This document shows positions 45,329-57,332 of a DNA stretch of 64,000 nucleotides, in pieces (within the stretch, counting starts at the first letter, position 1; every line of letters begins with the position of its first letter). The notes under the pieces were generated by a model. The model did no database searches. It saw nothing but the letters and a program-made list of their open reading frames with translations, and was not told the origin of the DNA. Made by a program: the position numbers and the translations under genes. The stretch spans positions 28,893,985-28,957,984 of the forward strand of contig CAIIXF020000004.1 in assembly GCA_903813345.2 (NCBI GenBank), in the 5' to 3' direction. This stretch comes from Owenia fusiformis (Eukaryota; Annelida; Polychaeta; Sabellida; Oweniidae).

Positions 45329-48243
45329 GTGAGAGATTGTACTGCTGAATATGTATATCGGTGGAAGTATTTACTGACAAATGTACACAATGGTGAGAAA
45401 ATATCCTTATGAGAAAATACACGAGTGATTGTATTTTTCAAATTGTAATTATAGCTATGTGTATGACAATTAAACACATCATTTTAAACTTATTTTGTAA
45501 TTTTACAGAATGGTACTACGCTTTAAAGTAACTGATGATATCGTTCTCCTCAGGGAGGTGTTGGCTACAGGGGAATGGCCTGAAGGTCAGGCCTGGGTCA
45601 GAACAAAACACAAAAGGCGATCCTGAAAAACCTGAGGGGAAGGGACACAAAATGGCCTCAAATTTTGAAGGATAATGCCAAAATTAAAATAAAAATAACA
45701 ATTATGCCAGTTTTTAATTTAAATCGCCAAGTTTATGTGGGAAAGAGCAAGTTTTCCTTCAAGAAAGCAAAAAAGGTAGATCCACATTTTTCAGGAGATA
45801 TCAGGGGGTGCTCCCTTCCCCTACTAGTCCATTTGTCATTTTCTTAACGTATGACTATTTAAAAACATGATGTTTTTCTGTGCAAATACTATCGTTAGGG
45901 TTTATTGGAGTGATTTAGCTGGGTTGCCCAAAAAGTAACGTTGGGGAAATTGTTTGTATCTATCACCATGGTAACATACCAGGTACATGGTGGTATCCCG
46001 ACGCTAAGTCAATAGTCAACGCATGTTAAGCCAATGCACCCCTCCCTAATTAGCCAATATACTTTTTCCCCCAAACTAACTTTTTGTCCAACCCAGTTAA
46101 ATCACTTCAGAAAACCCTTGTTATTATAAATAACCCATAAAACATCGTGTTTTTAACAATTCATAGGTTCACTATAGTATGTATAGGGGTGACAAATGGA
46201 CTAACCCCTGGTTACGGGACTGTAAGGACATCATCCCGAGAACATCATACTAGGTGATTGTGTGTAGTTAAATTGAGCTTTAGTACATGTATATTTTCAA
46301 ATTCTGAAATGAAGCGAACATAATGTGATTTTTAATATATTAAATGTAAGGTAAATCCTCCGAAAGACAGCATATATTTGGATTACAAAGTGGCAATGTA
46401 AATAAATACAACGCAGTTTATGGGACGCCATTTTGAAGTATGTATTTTGTTCTGTTACAAACATCTTTCAAACGATCTTGTTTAGTAACGCACATTAACC
46501 TAAATCATGTCTAATATACATAACCACCTTCATAACATATTCTACTTTGCATAGAAACCAAAAACATAGTATTCATAAAACAATTGTAAACTGTTCCCGT
46601 AGGGACCAAAGTGTAATTTGATATTTCACGTTCAATTCACCCTGAACTGGTATAAAGTCATACAAACTTATGCAATTTTATGCGCACGCAATTCGTTACC
46701 GTATCAATCTATGTACATGCTAAAGTATCGTAATTCTAAACGTAAACATAATACCTGTATAGGCAACAGACTCCTACTTTTACCTTCAAGAAACAAATTA
46801 CAACATTTTTAAGGACAAATGTCTAAAATCATATAGAAAATAACAAGAATAGAAAATAATCTTCGTTTTAATTTCTGATATCTTGTGAACCTTACTTACA
46901 AAACATCACTCAATGAAGACATGATGTATATGCTCACTATGCTGGTTCTTTCGCGTATCCCAATCTCATAAATTGAACTTGGAAACAAACATACACCAGG
47001 ATTGTAACTGGATGTCTGCCAAATTAACCAAAATGTTTTATGACCACATATATTTAACCAATCCAAGGTGAAATGCTGAGGTGAGATTGACTTAATTTCA
47101 TTTTTACGTTGCGTTTCACGTTCACGAAAAATGCGCCTAACAAGTGAACCTCTTATTTAACACGCGACCGCGAACGGAAAGCTTTGCGTTCAGGTTTACG
47201 TTGTCAAAAGTACTGTTAGCTTAACCTCTCCAATTTCCAAAGGACTGGTGAGAACAGAGCTCACAACATCACCTCAGGAATGTCTGTCCAGGCCCCTACC
47301 TCATCCGAAACACCCATGCAAGGCACTACCTCATCGGGAGCACACATCCAGGGCGTTACCTCATCAAATAGAAATTCCAAGTCAAGTGTACGTTGTTATA
47401 TTATCACATACTTGTAGTAAAGCATCATTCTGTTTCACTATTTCACAAAATGTCATGGATCTTTTTACAAAGGCCCCACGAAGTGGGCGGGGCGCTTTGT
47501 ACTATGGAACAGGTTTGAACCATTCATCATGTGACTTCCGGTTCTGTAAGCCTCACCTTGTATTAGCTTATATGGCAAGTTGTCAAGACAACTACCAATT
47601 CGTCATATGATGTGATTCGAAGATATGACATATCACATAAACTATGACATCAGTCACATATTGCCCCATCAGTAACTAAACAAACAAATAATTTCAACAT
47701 CAGTATGTCACATCACTGTTGATTCCATATTTGTATGTGACGTCATGAACATGTTACCTAACCAACAACAAAACTATAGGTCATAATTGCCTCATTATTC
47801 GTTATTCATATGGTTCATTATACGAATATATTCGTAAAGTTTAAAAATAAAATAACCTCGTTACAAATACATATAATCTTGGCTCGTGAGTGCCGATTTA
47901 ATAATGGTGAATTTTGAATATTTGCTAGAACTGAAAAAGTAGTAGAAGGATTTTGTAAAAATGGCAGCCATGGCTGTTCGATGGGATATGCTAGGCTTTG
48001 GGGTTGCTGTTGTCTAGTTTGACTATTAACGCTAATCGTTACCTCCCTTTGTGCTCAGAAATAAGTTAGTACTAAACTTGAAGATGAAGATTTTTGCCTC
48101 TTTCAGTTTTCCTACAGATTACAGCAATTCTCTTCTGGTTATATTTTAGAAAATTAATAATGAGTCTTCCTTGTTAAATTTTTCTCATATTTCACTCAGG
48201 CTTAAATATTTTGAATATCTTTTCAGTTAGTGACCATCCCTAG
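45329..48243. other. Presumed intron of the decayed gene
   Basis: This holds a foldback element (45855-46165) and a possible Ser/Thr-rich exon (47244-47387, low confidence). Otherwise it is AT-rich DNA without clear genes. Confidence 0.45.
45855..46165. mobile_element. Foldback element
   Basis: The inner arms are GCTGGGTTGCCCAAAAAGTA and its diverged inverse ending CCAACCCAGTTAAATCACTT. Pairing continues outward through agggttt-ttg-agtgattt and aaaacatgatgttttt to the inverse near 46160. About 310 bp in all, with a unique centre. Ends are approximate. Confidence 0.6.
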
Positions 48244-48384
48244 AACTGTGCAGAAAGGCCTCAACGTTCACTGGCGTAGCTGTCACTAACCTTTATAGCA
48301 GTGATGGAGTTAGTATAGCAGAACTGGACGTGATACGAGATGGAGATGTTGTCATTTGTGCGGGTGATGAGCCATTTGTTGCAG
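48244..48384 (+). CDS. Doublecortin-like exon
   Basis: Between CCCTAG and GTAGAC, the phase-1 exon reads ELCRKASTFTGVAVTNLYSS, then DGVSIAELDVIRDGDVVICAG. The pattern (LYxxDG ... L-D-RDGD-xI-xGxEPF) fits the second half of a doublecortin-type ubiquitin fold. It is in phase with the exon at 49417. Probably the 3' part of the gene that starts at 40777, but it may belong to another locus. Confidence 0.5.
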
Positions 48385-49416
48385 GTAGACATATTAAGTT
48401 CAATACAGTGAAAAAATATATTAATACTTAAGGTTAATTATCTCACCGAACTTTGTTTTGTTCATATTTGATATGTGAATACTCACTAGCATGGCACACT
48501 GTTTTATGACACTTTGGCTAGATGGTGGCCATTTTGAAAATGGAAGCCATTTTTACGTGTGTTATTTTATGTTTTTTACTATAACTCAAAAAGTAATAGA
48601 GCGATTTTTGTCTGTCTGTTTGTTTGTTCGTCCATCCTCCAGTTCCTTCTTCTGTCTTCTGCGGTTCAAATTTTATATGCTGATGCCCAATGACAAATGA
48701 GCTTAGCTTTGCTGAAGAAGTCATTTTCAAGATGGCTGTTGAATTTCAAAATGGCAGCCATTTTTTGTTAAAAAATCTAATTGTTGATAATTCAAGTACA
48801 AGTTGACTAAATGTTAAGGCGGCCATTTTGGATTTTACGTCCTTAAAACATGTCTCTCGAGGCTTGTTTACAGATTTCATGGATTCATTTTAAAATTTTA
48901 GTTTTTGGGCAGTCTGGGTAAATGTTAGGGTGGCCATTTTGGATGTTCCGTCCCAAGAACTGTATTCTATTCAAGGGTGCGATTCTGTTCACCCTGTGTC
49001 TTGTTTCGTATTTTTGTGATTATCAATGAAAACCAATGGCCTTTATTGGGATATGATGATATCCCCATGTTAAGTCAACGGTGGACCATGTAGGTCCAAT
49101 ACAACCTTGCTGACCAAATGACCCCTATCTCAGCATATTTGTGTCCAAGCACTTTAATAATTTTTCCAAGTATTATATGACATTCTATTCTATATGTTAC
49201 ACCCAAAAAAGAATCATTTTGTTCATGAGGAAATCATAATGGAGGGTGCACTAGATCTTTTTATGTGCTGTTACCTAGGGACAAGGGAGCCGTGTTTAGG
49301 AGATATCTTCAAGATGGCCTCTCTTTAATATAAAATCCGGCTTATTATCCACAGTGCGTCCTTTTCATTTATTATTCAATTTTCTTGTTGACTCAATTCT
49401 TTTTTTCTGTTTTTAG

Positions 49417-49637
49417 TAGCGGCAGGACATGCTACTCTTGTAAAGCAGATGAGAGGTGTAATAAATGGGATCAACCAGGCTGCTAGGGATGAAGTGGCGA
49501 ATCGGTTTGCCCCATACTCAGCTTCAGCAGGACGAAGGCCAACAGCAGCCCCTGCTGCACGTCAGTCCCGTTACAGGGGGAGATCTGGTAGGGGTACAGC
49601 TAACAAAAGTACAGAGATCCACAAAACAAGCATTTAG
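49417..49637 (+). CDS. Candidate terminal exon, Arg/Ala-rich tail
   Basis: The acceptor TTTTTAG is followed by a phase-1 exon that continues the doublecortin-like exon: VAAGHATLVKQMRGVINGIN, then a basic, low-complexity tail (RQSRYRGRSGRGTANK) to TAG at 49635. No domain recognised. The exon ends about 270 bases before the Helitron coding relic. Confidence 0.45.
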
Positions 49638-49880
49638 TTTTGTTATTGTCTTTCCCTGTGGTATTTTCATAAAAAGTGGATTTTTTCTCAAAATCATATG
49701 GCCTTCATATGTTTCTAGTGAAATTTTCTCTGGATTATCTTATTATATTATATTATACTTTTAAAAGTAAAGAACATTGCATGGAAAATCTGAGATGTTG
49801 CTTGCAATTTTGTCACTCTGTATCTCTGATCAGCTATAATCAGCAAAAAGTGGACACAAACTCTTGCATGCCATCTCGTA

Positions 49881-51221
49881 TTGTATTATTTCATCTACTT
49901 TCAGGAACCTAAAAAGAGAGACTGTAGACAATGTGGTCGTCCAGGACAAACATTATTGGCAAAAGCATCTTATCATCAGGGTGGTGCAACATTTTCTCAA
50001 TTGATTCGTGGAAAACAATGTACAACAATGGCTTGGTCAGCCATTTCGTATTGCCAAATAAAAAAACCTAATTATTGGAATAAAGCTGATATGAACAAAA
50101 TTCTCCATCGAGGAGACAACATATACAATTCCAATATACATCAGCATAACTTTTTTGATATTGAAGAATTGCCTACTACAGACTATCATGATGATGGAAA
50201 TGCAATCTATCTTACTCCAAACACTAATTCTATGCTCTATGGCTTATTATCTGAGGAGAATGTTCTTCTACAATGCCTGTATAGTACATTTCTCCAATCA
50301 CAAACTGTATTGTTTACATGTTGTGAATATACAACAGCCATAATTGAATGTGATAACAGATACTATTGGTTTGACTCCCATAGCCGAGATGACTATGGCC
50401 TTGTACACCCACAGGGCAAATCTGTGCTAATGGGTTTGAATTCTATCTGTGCACTTAAAAACTTCATCCTGAAACTATACACATCAAAACCTGTGCAGTT
50501 CACTATTAATACTGTCAAAACTGAAAAACATAAAGAAGCTAAACACAAACATACATACATACACAAACATGAAGCATATAAATCGGCCACTGCTAAAACA
50601 AGCAAACCAAAACATGAAGCATTTAGTGCCAGTGCAAAGCAATTGAGCAAACCACTTGCTCATCTTAGCTCAGACTGGAAAGAATATCCTTCAATTACAA
50701 AAGAGTTCTTATTTCAGAGTAAGGCACAAAATAATACAAATTCTAAACGTCAAATTGAAACAAAAGAAAAATCATATAATAAAAGATCACTGTACAAACG
50801 GAAACTCAGAGTTTCAGAAGAATACCGTTCAAAAGAAAATGCTAAAAGGCAAAAACTCAGAGTGAATGAAGAATACAAAGAAAAAGAGAGTAGTAACAGA
50901 AACAAAACAAGAACTCAACTCAGAAGAAATGAAGAATACAAAGAAACAAAACAAGAACTCAACTCAGAAGAAATGAAGAATACAAAGAAAAAGAGCGCAG
51001 TAAAAGAAACAAAACAAGAACTCAACTCAGAAGAAATGAAGAAGACAAAGAAAAATAGAGCAGTAAAAGAAACAAAACAAGAACTCAACTCAGAAGAAAT
51101 GAAGAATACAATGAAAAAGAGAGCAGTAAAAGAAACAAAACAAGAACACAACTCAGATCAAATGAACAATACAGAGAAAATGAGAATGCAAAAAGAAAAA
51201 ATGATAGGGAAAAACATGTGA
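49881..51221 (+). pseudogene. Helitron N-terminal region: Cys protease-like domain
   Basis: A 446-codon frame. Homology probably begins at EPKKRDCRQCGRPGQ (after an acceptor-like TTTCAG at about 49904). A papain-fold-type protease domain follows, with likely nucleophile Cys47 (RGKQCTTMAW) and Asp165-Ser-His167 (FDSHSRDDYG); such a domain precedes the Rep part in many animal Helitrons. From about residue 290 it is Lys/Arg/Glu-rich with repeats (KLRVNEEYKEKE). 63-bp units start at 50943, 51006, 51069 and 51132, but the first spacing (50899 to 50943) is 44, a 19-nt loss. That shifts all later units out of the ancestral frame, so the stop at 51219 is secondary. The old frame continues into YHKARGEGPLYICTSCN just before the next insertion. 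Confidence 0.7.
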
Positions 51222-51288
51222 ATGCACTGATATCTCAATATCACAAAGCTAGAGGTGAAGGACCATTATATATTTGCACCTCATGTAA

Positions 51289-54200
51289 CACTGTATAAAA
51301 TAACGAATATTGCTTGCAAATAATGAGCAATTCTAGTGGTTATTTGCTTCAAATTGCATGTTATAACCAGTAATCATCACTGACAGAACGCAGACAATAA
51401 CTGCATATATGGAACACACATATATGCAGCTGCATATAACAAACATCCACGGAGAATACTGACTGCATATACGGGTACTGTCACTGAGTATATTTGCTTA
51501 TATTCAGACATACTTTGCATATTTGCTGTTTACTTGTGATTATATGCAACGCTGAAACTGCATATACCTGCTTATTTGGGATAGACAAATATAAGCAGTT
51601 GAGTATACTAGATATATATAAAAATTAAAACTGATTATATTTGCATATGGTCTGCATATATGCCACTTTTCATGAGTATTTCTGCATATTTTGAGATAAG
51701 TAATAAGCAGCATGTGAGTATATTGAGACATGCACAAGAATATAAACTAACTACATTAGCATATATGGAGTCAAGATCGGTATATTTGACATATTCTTGC
51801 TTATTTAGGAGGACTGGTAGACGCTGTTTTGTGAATTGGGCATAAACATCTGTTAATGTAAATTCCTATTTATGAGCATTGAGTGTTGTAGCTATAGGTT
51901 TGGTTTACTGTACTTGTTTTTTGGGGTAAGAGATTTGAAAAAATTGCACATAAACAGCTTTTGCGTTTTTTAAATTTATTTTAAATTTCTTTAGATTTCT
52001 ATGTACAGAGTAGGCCAATGAGACGACCTCTATAAGTAATAACTTCAAATAGATAACATGTATATATGTATATACATCGGGAAACGAAAATCATTTTCAA
52101 AAACAATGATATGATGATCAATACTAAAAAATATATACATGTCATGATATAGGGAGAAAATCATTGTTACAACGTATTAGCCCCGTGAAATAATATCGCT
52201 TGAAGATGGGAATGTTTTGATCCGCCTTTCATATCGCTTGATACATATATAGACATATTTACATTGCACTGTAATTATATTTCTTCCTTTAAATGATACA
52301 TAATTATTGTAGGCAAAAATATGAATGCCTATTTCAAATCATTGAAAATTATATTCTCTCTCGAATGATAAGCCTAATAATGATTTTACTTTTAAATGGA
52401 CTTACTCATTATGTTTTGGCCAAACCTGTATACTGCTAAATGAATATATTTACATTGCATTGTACATGATGTAACATTATATTTCTATCTTTAAAATGGT
52501 GCGAACTAATGCTCCAAATCAAAGTACATGTACGCATATTGCTCAATCTTGAAAACTGTTTTTTTTGTAGCAAGATATGACCTGTCTTCCGGTAGCAAAT
52601 TCTCGTGCGATATCGAATTCTGCTTCCTCCATTCAAACTCCTTTCTTCTTCATCCTAGTGTCTTCTACACCTTTCTCAATATCTATGTAAATTCAGCTAT
52701 CACATGAATTCTATTTTGCGGGAAATTTGACACTGCACACAAAGACACTGCTCTGAAGACACTCCTCTGAAGATACAAAGACACTGCTGCAGCGTATTTT
52801 ATTCAATGATACACAGACATTAGTTTATAGCATACTGTTCAGCCATACACTATCATGGACCTTCCAAGACAATCAATTTATTAAATTATCAAGATCAATG
52901 CCAAATCTTATGTTTACAACAATTTGCCAGGTGTCTTTATTGTGTTTTTTTCATTATCAAACTCAATCATCTATCCATTAAGGGAAATAAAAAGCAAGCT
53001 TAAGTTTCACTTATGAGAGGCCTCGTCGTGTTCCTGGGTCTGGCGTGGAGCAAATGGCTGACTTGCTAAATTGCGCCATGGGCTTCTAATCAAAAGCCCA
53101 TGATTGCGCCAATGTGTACAGTATTGTTTGTTTATTGTCAACCACCTGTGTGCGTGTCACGTACGATTATTACTTGCGCATCATACATGTAGCTCGGAGA
53201 CATGCAGCTTGCTCAATATCCACCCCCTCATTTTTAGTTATTCAATAAAAAAAGATATTGTTAAAACATAAAATACAAAATTCTGCGACATTTTGCTGCT
53301 ATCGAACAGTCATAATGCTGTTTTGATGAACCCATGATTTGACATCTCTAATAAGTAATCTAAACATAAACAATTACTAATTACCTGACACAATTGCACA
53401 TAGTGGCCGGATGTTTGGAGAAGCACCTTGATAGTTGAAACCAGGAATTGTTTTGAATGGTATTTGTGATTTGTATAGAATTACCTTTTCATTCTTAGCA
53501 TTCAAAATACAAACTAATAATTCACTGTTTGATGTATTCAGTTTTAATTTCAAATAATAAGCTTATTCATAGTAAATCTGAATGACATTCTGATGATTTA
53601 AGAATTGTATTAATCTTGCGTCAAGATCCTTGACCTCCTCCCGACATAATACATGTACATGTATCTCTTTAATAATCTACAATCAAAAGATTGATAGACA
53701 TAATTTAATCAGATAAATGGCTTATCTAGTTGTAAAATATTTGTTCGAACCCTTATTTTATATTTGTGTAGGCCTTGGTGTATATTATCTATAAGGGGAT
53801 TCAGCAGGGGATTATTGGGTCAAATGTATTTTCCTCGCTAATGCCTGGGTCACATTTGCCGCGATTCATCGGCCGCCGATTGAGTATTTTGTTCCAAACT
53901 GAAATATGTGTTGCAATCAAATGTTTCAAAAGCCATTCACCATGATTTAAGCAAAACATTGATATTAAAGCTCTTTTTCAGACATTCAATCAATTTAAAT
54001 CAATCAAGTTTGAATGCGATTGCATACATGTATTTGCAGATGTAGTGTATTTTACTCACATTTTCACATAATAAGAGCTGTAATTTGACATGTAATACTG
54101 AGTTTTCAATATTTTGATACATTTGTTTATTATTTTGCGATAATTAAAGCTTTAATCGGGGATAGAGATTTCGACAAAGTACACTTACATTTAGTATTAC

Positions 54201-56258
54201 AAGTCAAAAACCTTTTTTACTTTACATCATAATCCCGGGATCATAATTTACTAGGAACCCAGATGCTAGAGGAAGCAGTAGATAAAGTCACATCAAATAC
54301 GCTAAATAAAATTATTGAAAATGTAATTGGTATTAAAATTCTCAATATTTTATTTCAACAAGTGCCTTGATCTCAGATATTACTTTCCCATGGATTTAAA
54401 AATCATCCCAGAACTAATTATAGGTAACACCATTGTGCACAAGCCGTCTGATTGCATTACTCGCTAAAATAACATCCTTCAAGTGAACAATCCAAACATC
54501 TGATAATAATGTAGCTGAAGTCCCCCCTCCCGGTATCCATACCCACCTTGTTCAGTTGTATCCTTAAAATGTTGAAGTACCTTTTGCATTCCTTCAGAGA
54601 TAATCGGTTAATTTCTGAATTTAACAGAAATTTAATTATACAATGTAGCACGGGGATTTAGAACAACTGGCTATAGAAATTAATCCATTTAACTATAACA
54701 AACGGATTAATATCAGTGAGAACTTAACTCATTTGCAAGAATTGAATAATTAGGTATTAAAGTTTTGTGAATGTATTTGGGAATGGAAAACAAAGCAAGG
54801 TCCAATTCAAAATAGAAACAAGGGTATCACTGATCAGGTTTTGTCTCTTCATTCTCATATTATCAAGTTATCAAAAAATGATATTTCGATTCACAAAACT
54901 GCACCGAAACATTGAAAAGTACACGAAGGCAACCGCATTTGCAATCTATAGTTCTCAAAAAGCAGGGTTATTAAAAGCCAGTTTCAAACTGAAGTTAAAA
55001 AGCCGGTTTTTGAAACCCAGTTCCTAAAATTCAAATTAGAATACTATCTTTCTTTTCTATTTAAACTTAGATCAATTTATTATAAACAAACTATCCCGGG
55101 CAAACTATGACCAAGTGCATCGGGAATACAAAACTCCTGTAAATGAGTTTTATAAGACAATGAAATCAACACTGATTGAAACATAAACACTATAAAATCT
55201 TCTTTCGATTCCATTACCTGTCATATATTTTTTTAAATACCGGCTTTACCGGGAGGAATTTAACATGGGCTTTAATTCAAAGGCAAGAATCACTTATTAA
55301 GCGGATTAAAAGATGTTGGACGTCGCTCCAGTGATTTATATTTTATGGTTCTGAATTGATGTGCAGATTTTAAATGCAATCGAAAACATGACCAAAAGAG
55401 TCTAGACTACCATTTGCTTTGATCATGGGGAATGGAAAACAAAGCAGCGATTTGAAAAAGTAAACAATTGAATTCCTATGCATAATCCATAATTTAATAC
55501 GAACGGTGGTAACAGGTTGTTAGATTATAATACCTTCTCAGGAAGAATTAGGTTGCATTGACTCTAAAAGTAGAGATAACAAGTTTAGGGGTGTAGCCAG
55601 CTTTCCATCGGGGGGGGGGGGGGGGGGCGATCTCCATTAAAAACATGGGTTTGCACAAGTATTCTTTATTAGCAACTTATTGATAACTACAAGGAAGATC
55701 TCTCTTTTCCGGTGTGACTGTAAAAGGTGTCGAAAAATCGCAATTATAGTAAAAATAGATTATTTCGAAATCCATCCTGTAGTCGCTTATTATACACAGG
55801 TAAAGTCATATTCATAAAGAACTACGGTACTTACATTCTTTAGTTGTGTTGTTTTATCATGCTTAATAGAAAAATACGCACAAATAGTCCGTTATTTATT
55901 TGTATGCTCAGTTATAAAATGAGCAGAGCAACTTAGAAACGGGCTTAGAAATAGCTTAATATAGTCAGAAAGAGGCAATTATAATGTGTGACTATATTGC
56001 ACACTTACAGAGTATTGCGTTTGCATATATTTGAGTATTCTTAACTCCACGTATAATCAGTGCTTATTTGTGCTGTTCTACAAATAAAGAGGAGCAATAC
56101 TTGAATATACAGAGTGTTCCATATATGCAGCGAGTATTGTCTCTGTACTGTCTCTGTTTATATGTGCTGAGTATTTTTGCTGATTACTGCACATTACAAG
56201 AGATTCTTACAAATAGACACTGCTTATAACAAAGCAATATTCTCTATTTCATACAGTG
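51289..56258. mobile_element. 4,970-bp CACTG-ended DNA transposon, no transposase
   Basis: The ends are CACTGTATAAAATAACGAAT (left) and the inverted CACTGTATGAAATAGAGAAT (reverse complement of the right end), followed by ATTGCTT on both sides. The TAA duplication lies at 51286-51288 and 56259-56261. About 500 bp at each end is rich in short subterminal repeats (tgcatata, gagtat, tgcttattt), typical of EnSpm/CACTA elements, where they bind transposase. No frame in the interior shows transposase motifs, so it is non-autonomous. It splits the Helitron frame after ...CTSC. Confidence 0.8.
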
Positions 56259-56261
56259 TAA

Positions 56262-57100
56262 TCAACTCCTATACAGACATGCAGTTATCAATTTACATAA
56301 TTTTAATCCTACATCAGCACCTGCAATTAAAATGAGAGATCAGTGTACAAATGGTATACGGTCTGTTTCTGACAAAGAGTGGATTTGTAAAACTTGTAGC
56401 AATCATATCAAGAAGGGTAATATTCCACCTATGTCTGTGTTTAATGGTGTAAACTTCCCAAATAAAGGCCCCCTTTCAGGTTTAAACCATCTTGAATGCA
56501 ACCTACTTGCTCCTGTGCTACCATTCATGAAGATACATGCAGCTCCAAAAGGAAAACAGTACAAAATTAATGGGAATGTTGTCATGGTTCCTACTGCCAT
56601 GGCGCAAACTGTCACATCACTACCTCGTCTTTCCTCTGAAGACCAAACTATTAAGCTGAAACTTAAAAGAAAGTTATCTTATAAAAATCATATGTTATCC
56701 CAAAATGTGCGTCCAATGCTTGTCAAGAAAGCTGCAAAGTTTTTAACACCACAAAGTCTTTATAAAGCTATGAATATAAACTACTCTTCTGACTGGGTAT
56801 ATGAACAACACAATGCTAATACAATAGATGATAAAGATGTACCATCAGCAAGCGATCAATCAAATTCTATGATGAAAGATGCCACCAGCACATTTAAGGC
56901 ACAATCTGAACTCAGTTGTACATCAGCTGAGCAACAAATTGACAACATTGGAGACTCTATAATTTCAACTGTACCAATCCAAACTGACACATGTAATGCT
57001 GACAACTCAGATGGTGAATCTGATGTCGAAGATGGTAATACAGGATGTATGGATACCCTCCTATCTGCACCAGACTTTGTAGAATTTGAAGAGAGGGATG
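56262..57100 (+). pseudogene. Helitron middle region: zinc ribbon and DUF6570-like
   Basis: The open stretch starts at the right TAA of the CACTG element; the first Met is at 56332. WICKTCSNHIKKGNIPP is a CxxC knuckle that pairs with CTSC left of the insertion. LECNLLAPVLPFMKIHAAPK and GNVVMVPTAMAQTVTSLPR match the conserved block before the Rep domain in animal Helitrons. An acidic linker (DGESDVEDGN) runs into the gypsy LTR, where an unrelated TGA ends the frame at 57114. Confidence 0.75.
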
Positions 57101-57314
57101 ATGTAATAATCTGATCTTATCAAAACCATTCATGTTGATATGTCACACCTGACCTCCCTTAATATTCAGGTGACTCATACACATAATATATATCTCGGTA
57201 TCTAACCAGCTAGATAGCAATACAGTAGTACACAGAAAACCCAGGCATCTTCTGTTACATTATCATCACCACCAGGATCTGCTACCAAATATTACCAGTC
57301 TATGGAATATTAAA
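57101..57314 (+). repeat. 5' LTR of the gypsy element
   Basis: It starts ATGTAATAATCTGATC and ends GGAATATTAAA. The 3' LTR matches with three substitutions. Whether the first base A belongs to the LTR or the target is ambiguous by one position; GATG on both sides favours this choice. Confidence 0.85.
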
Positions 57315-57315
57315 A

Positions 57316-57332
57316 TGGCGACGAGGATGGGA
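57316..57332 (+). promoter_or_regulatory. Primer binding site, tRNA-Ser(GCT)
   Basis: TGGCGACGAGGATGGGA is the exact complement of the 3' end of animal tRNA-Ser(GCT) (ending ...CCATCCTCGTCGCCA). Its last base is the A of the Gag-Pol ATG. Confidence 0.8.

Larger units (their letters stand above)
40777..49637 (+). pseudogene. Decayed Cys-rich / beta-propeller multi-exon gene
   Basis: Exon 40777-41371 (GIGYQGQGRGGTYVFNW region, then a Cys cluster CASC, CITTEC) splices in phase to 43086 onward (SYVCERCLYDGQTHHRPDLR). The reading then runs to a donor at 45328/45329. In it, residues resembling NHL propeller blades (GLTLKENNIYIADSN; GNSIILTDSGCGAVKLI) and a helical C-terminal part are clear. The frame is broken four times: an indel at the C6/A6 runs (43304-43322), TAA at 43573-43575, and indels near 45081-45090 and 45168-45184. 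Exons 48244-48384 and 49417-49637 may be the 3' end; they are in phase with each other and with 45328. I recognise the family as uncharacterised and widespread in marine invertebrates; function unknown. Assembly errors could explain the homopolymer indels, but not easily the TAA. Confidence 0.65.

Noticed and set aside
50915-51151. Hydrophobic repeated frame on the minus strand
   Set aside because: It is the complement of the 63-bp Lys/Glu-rich coding repeats of the Helitron.
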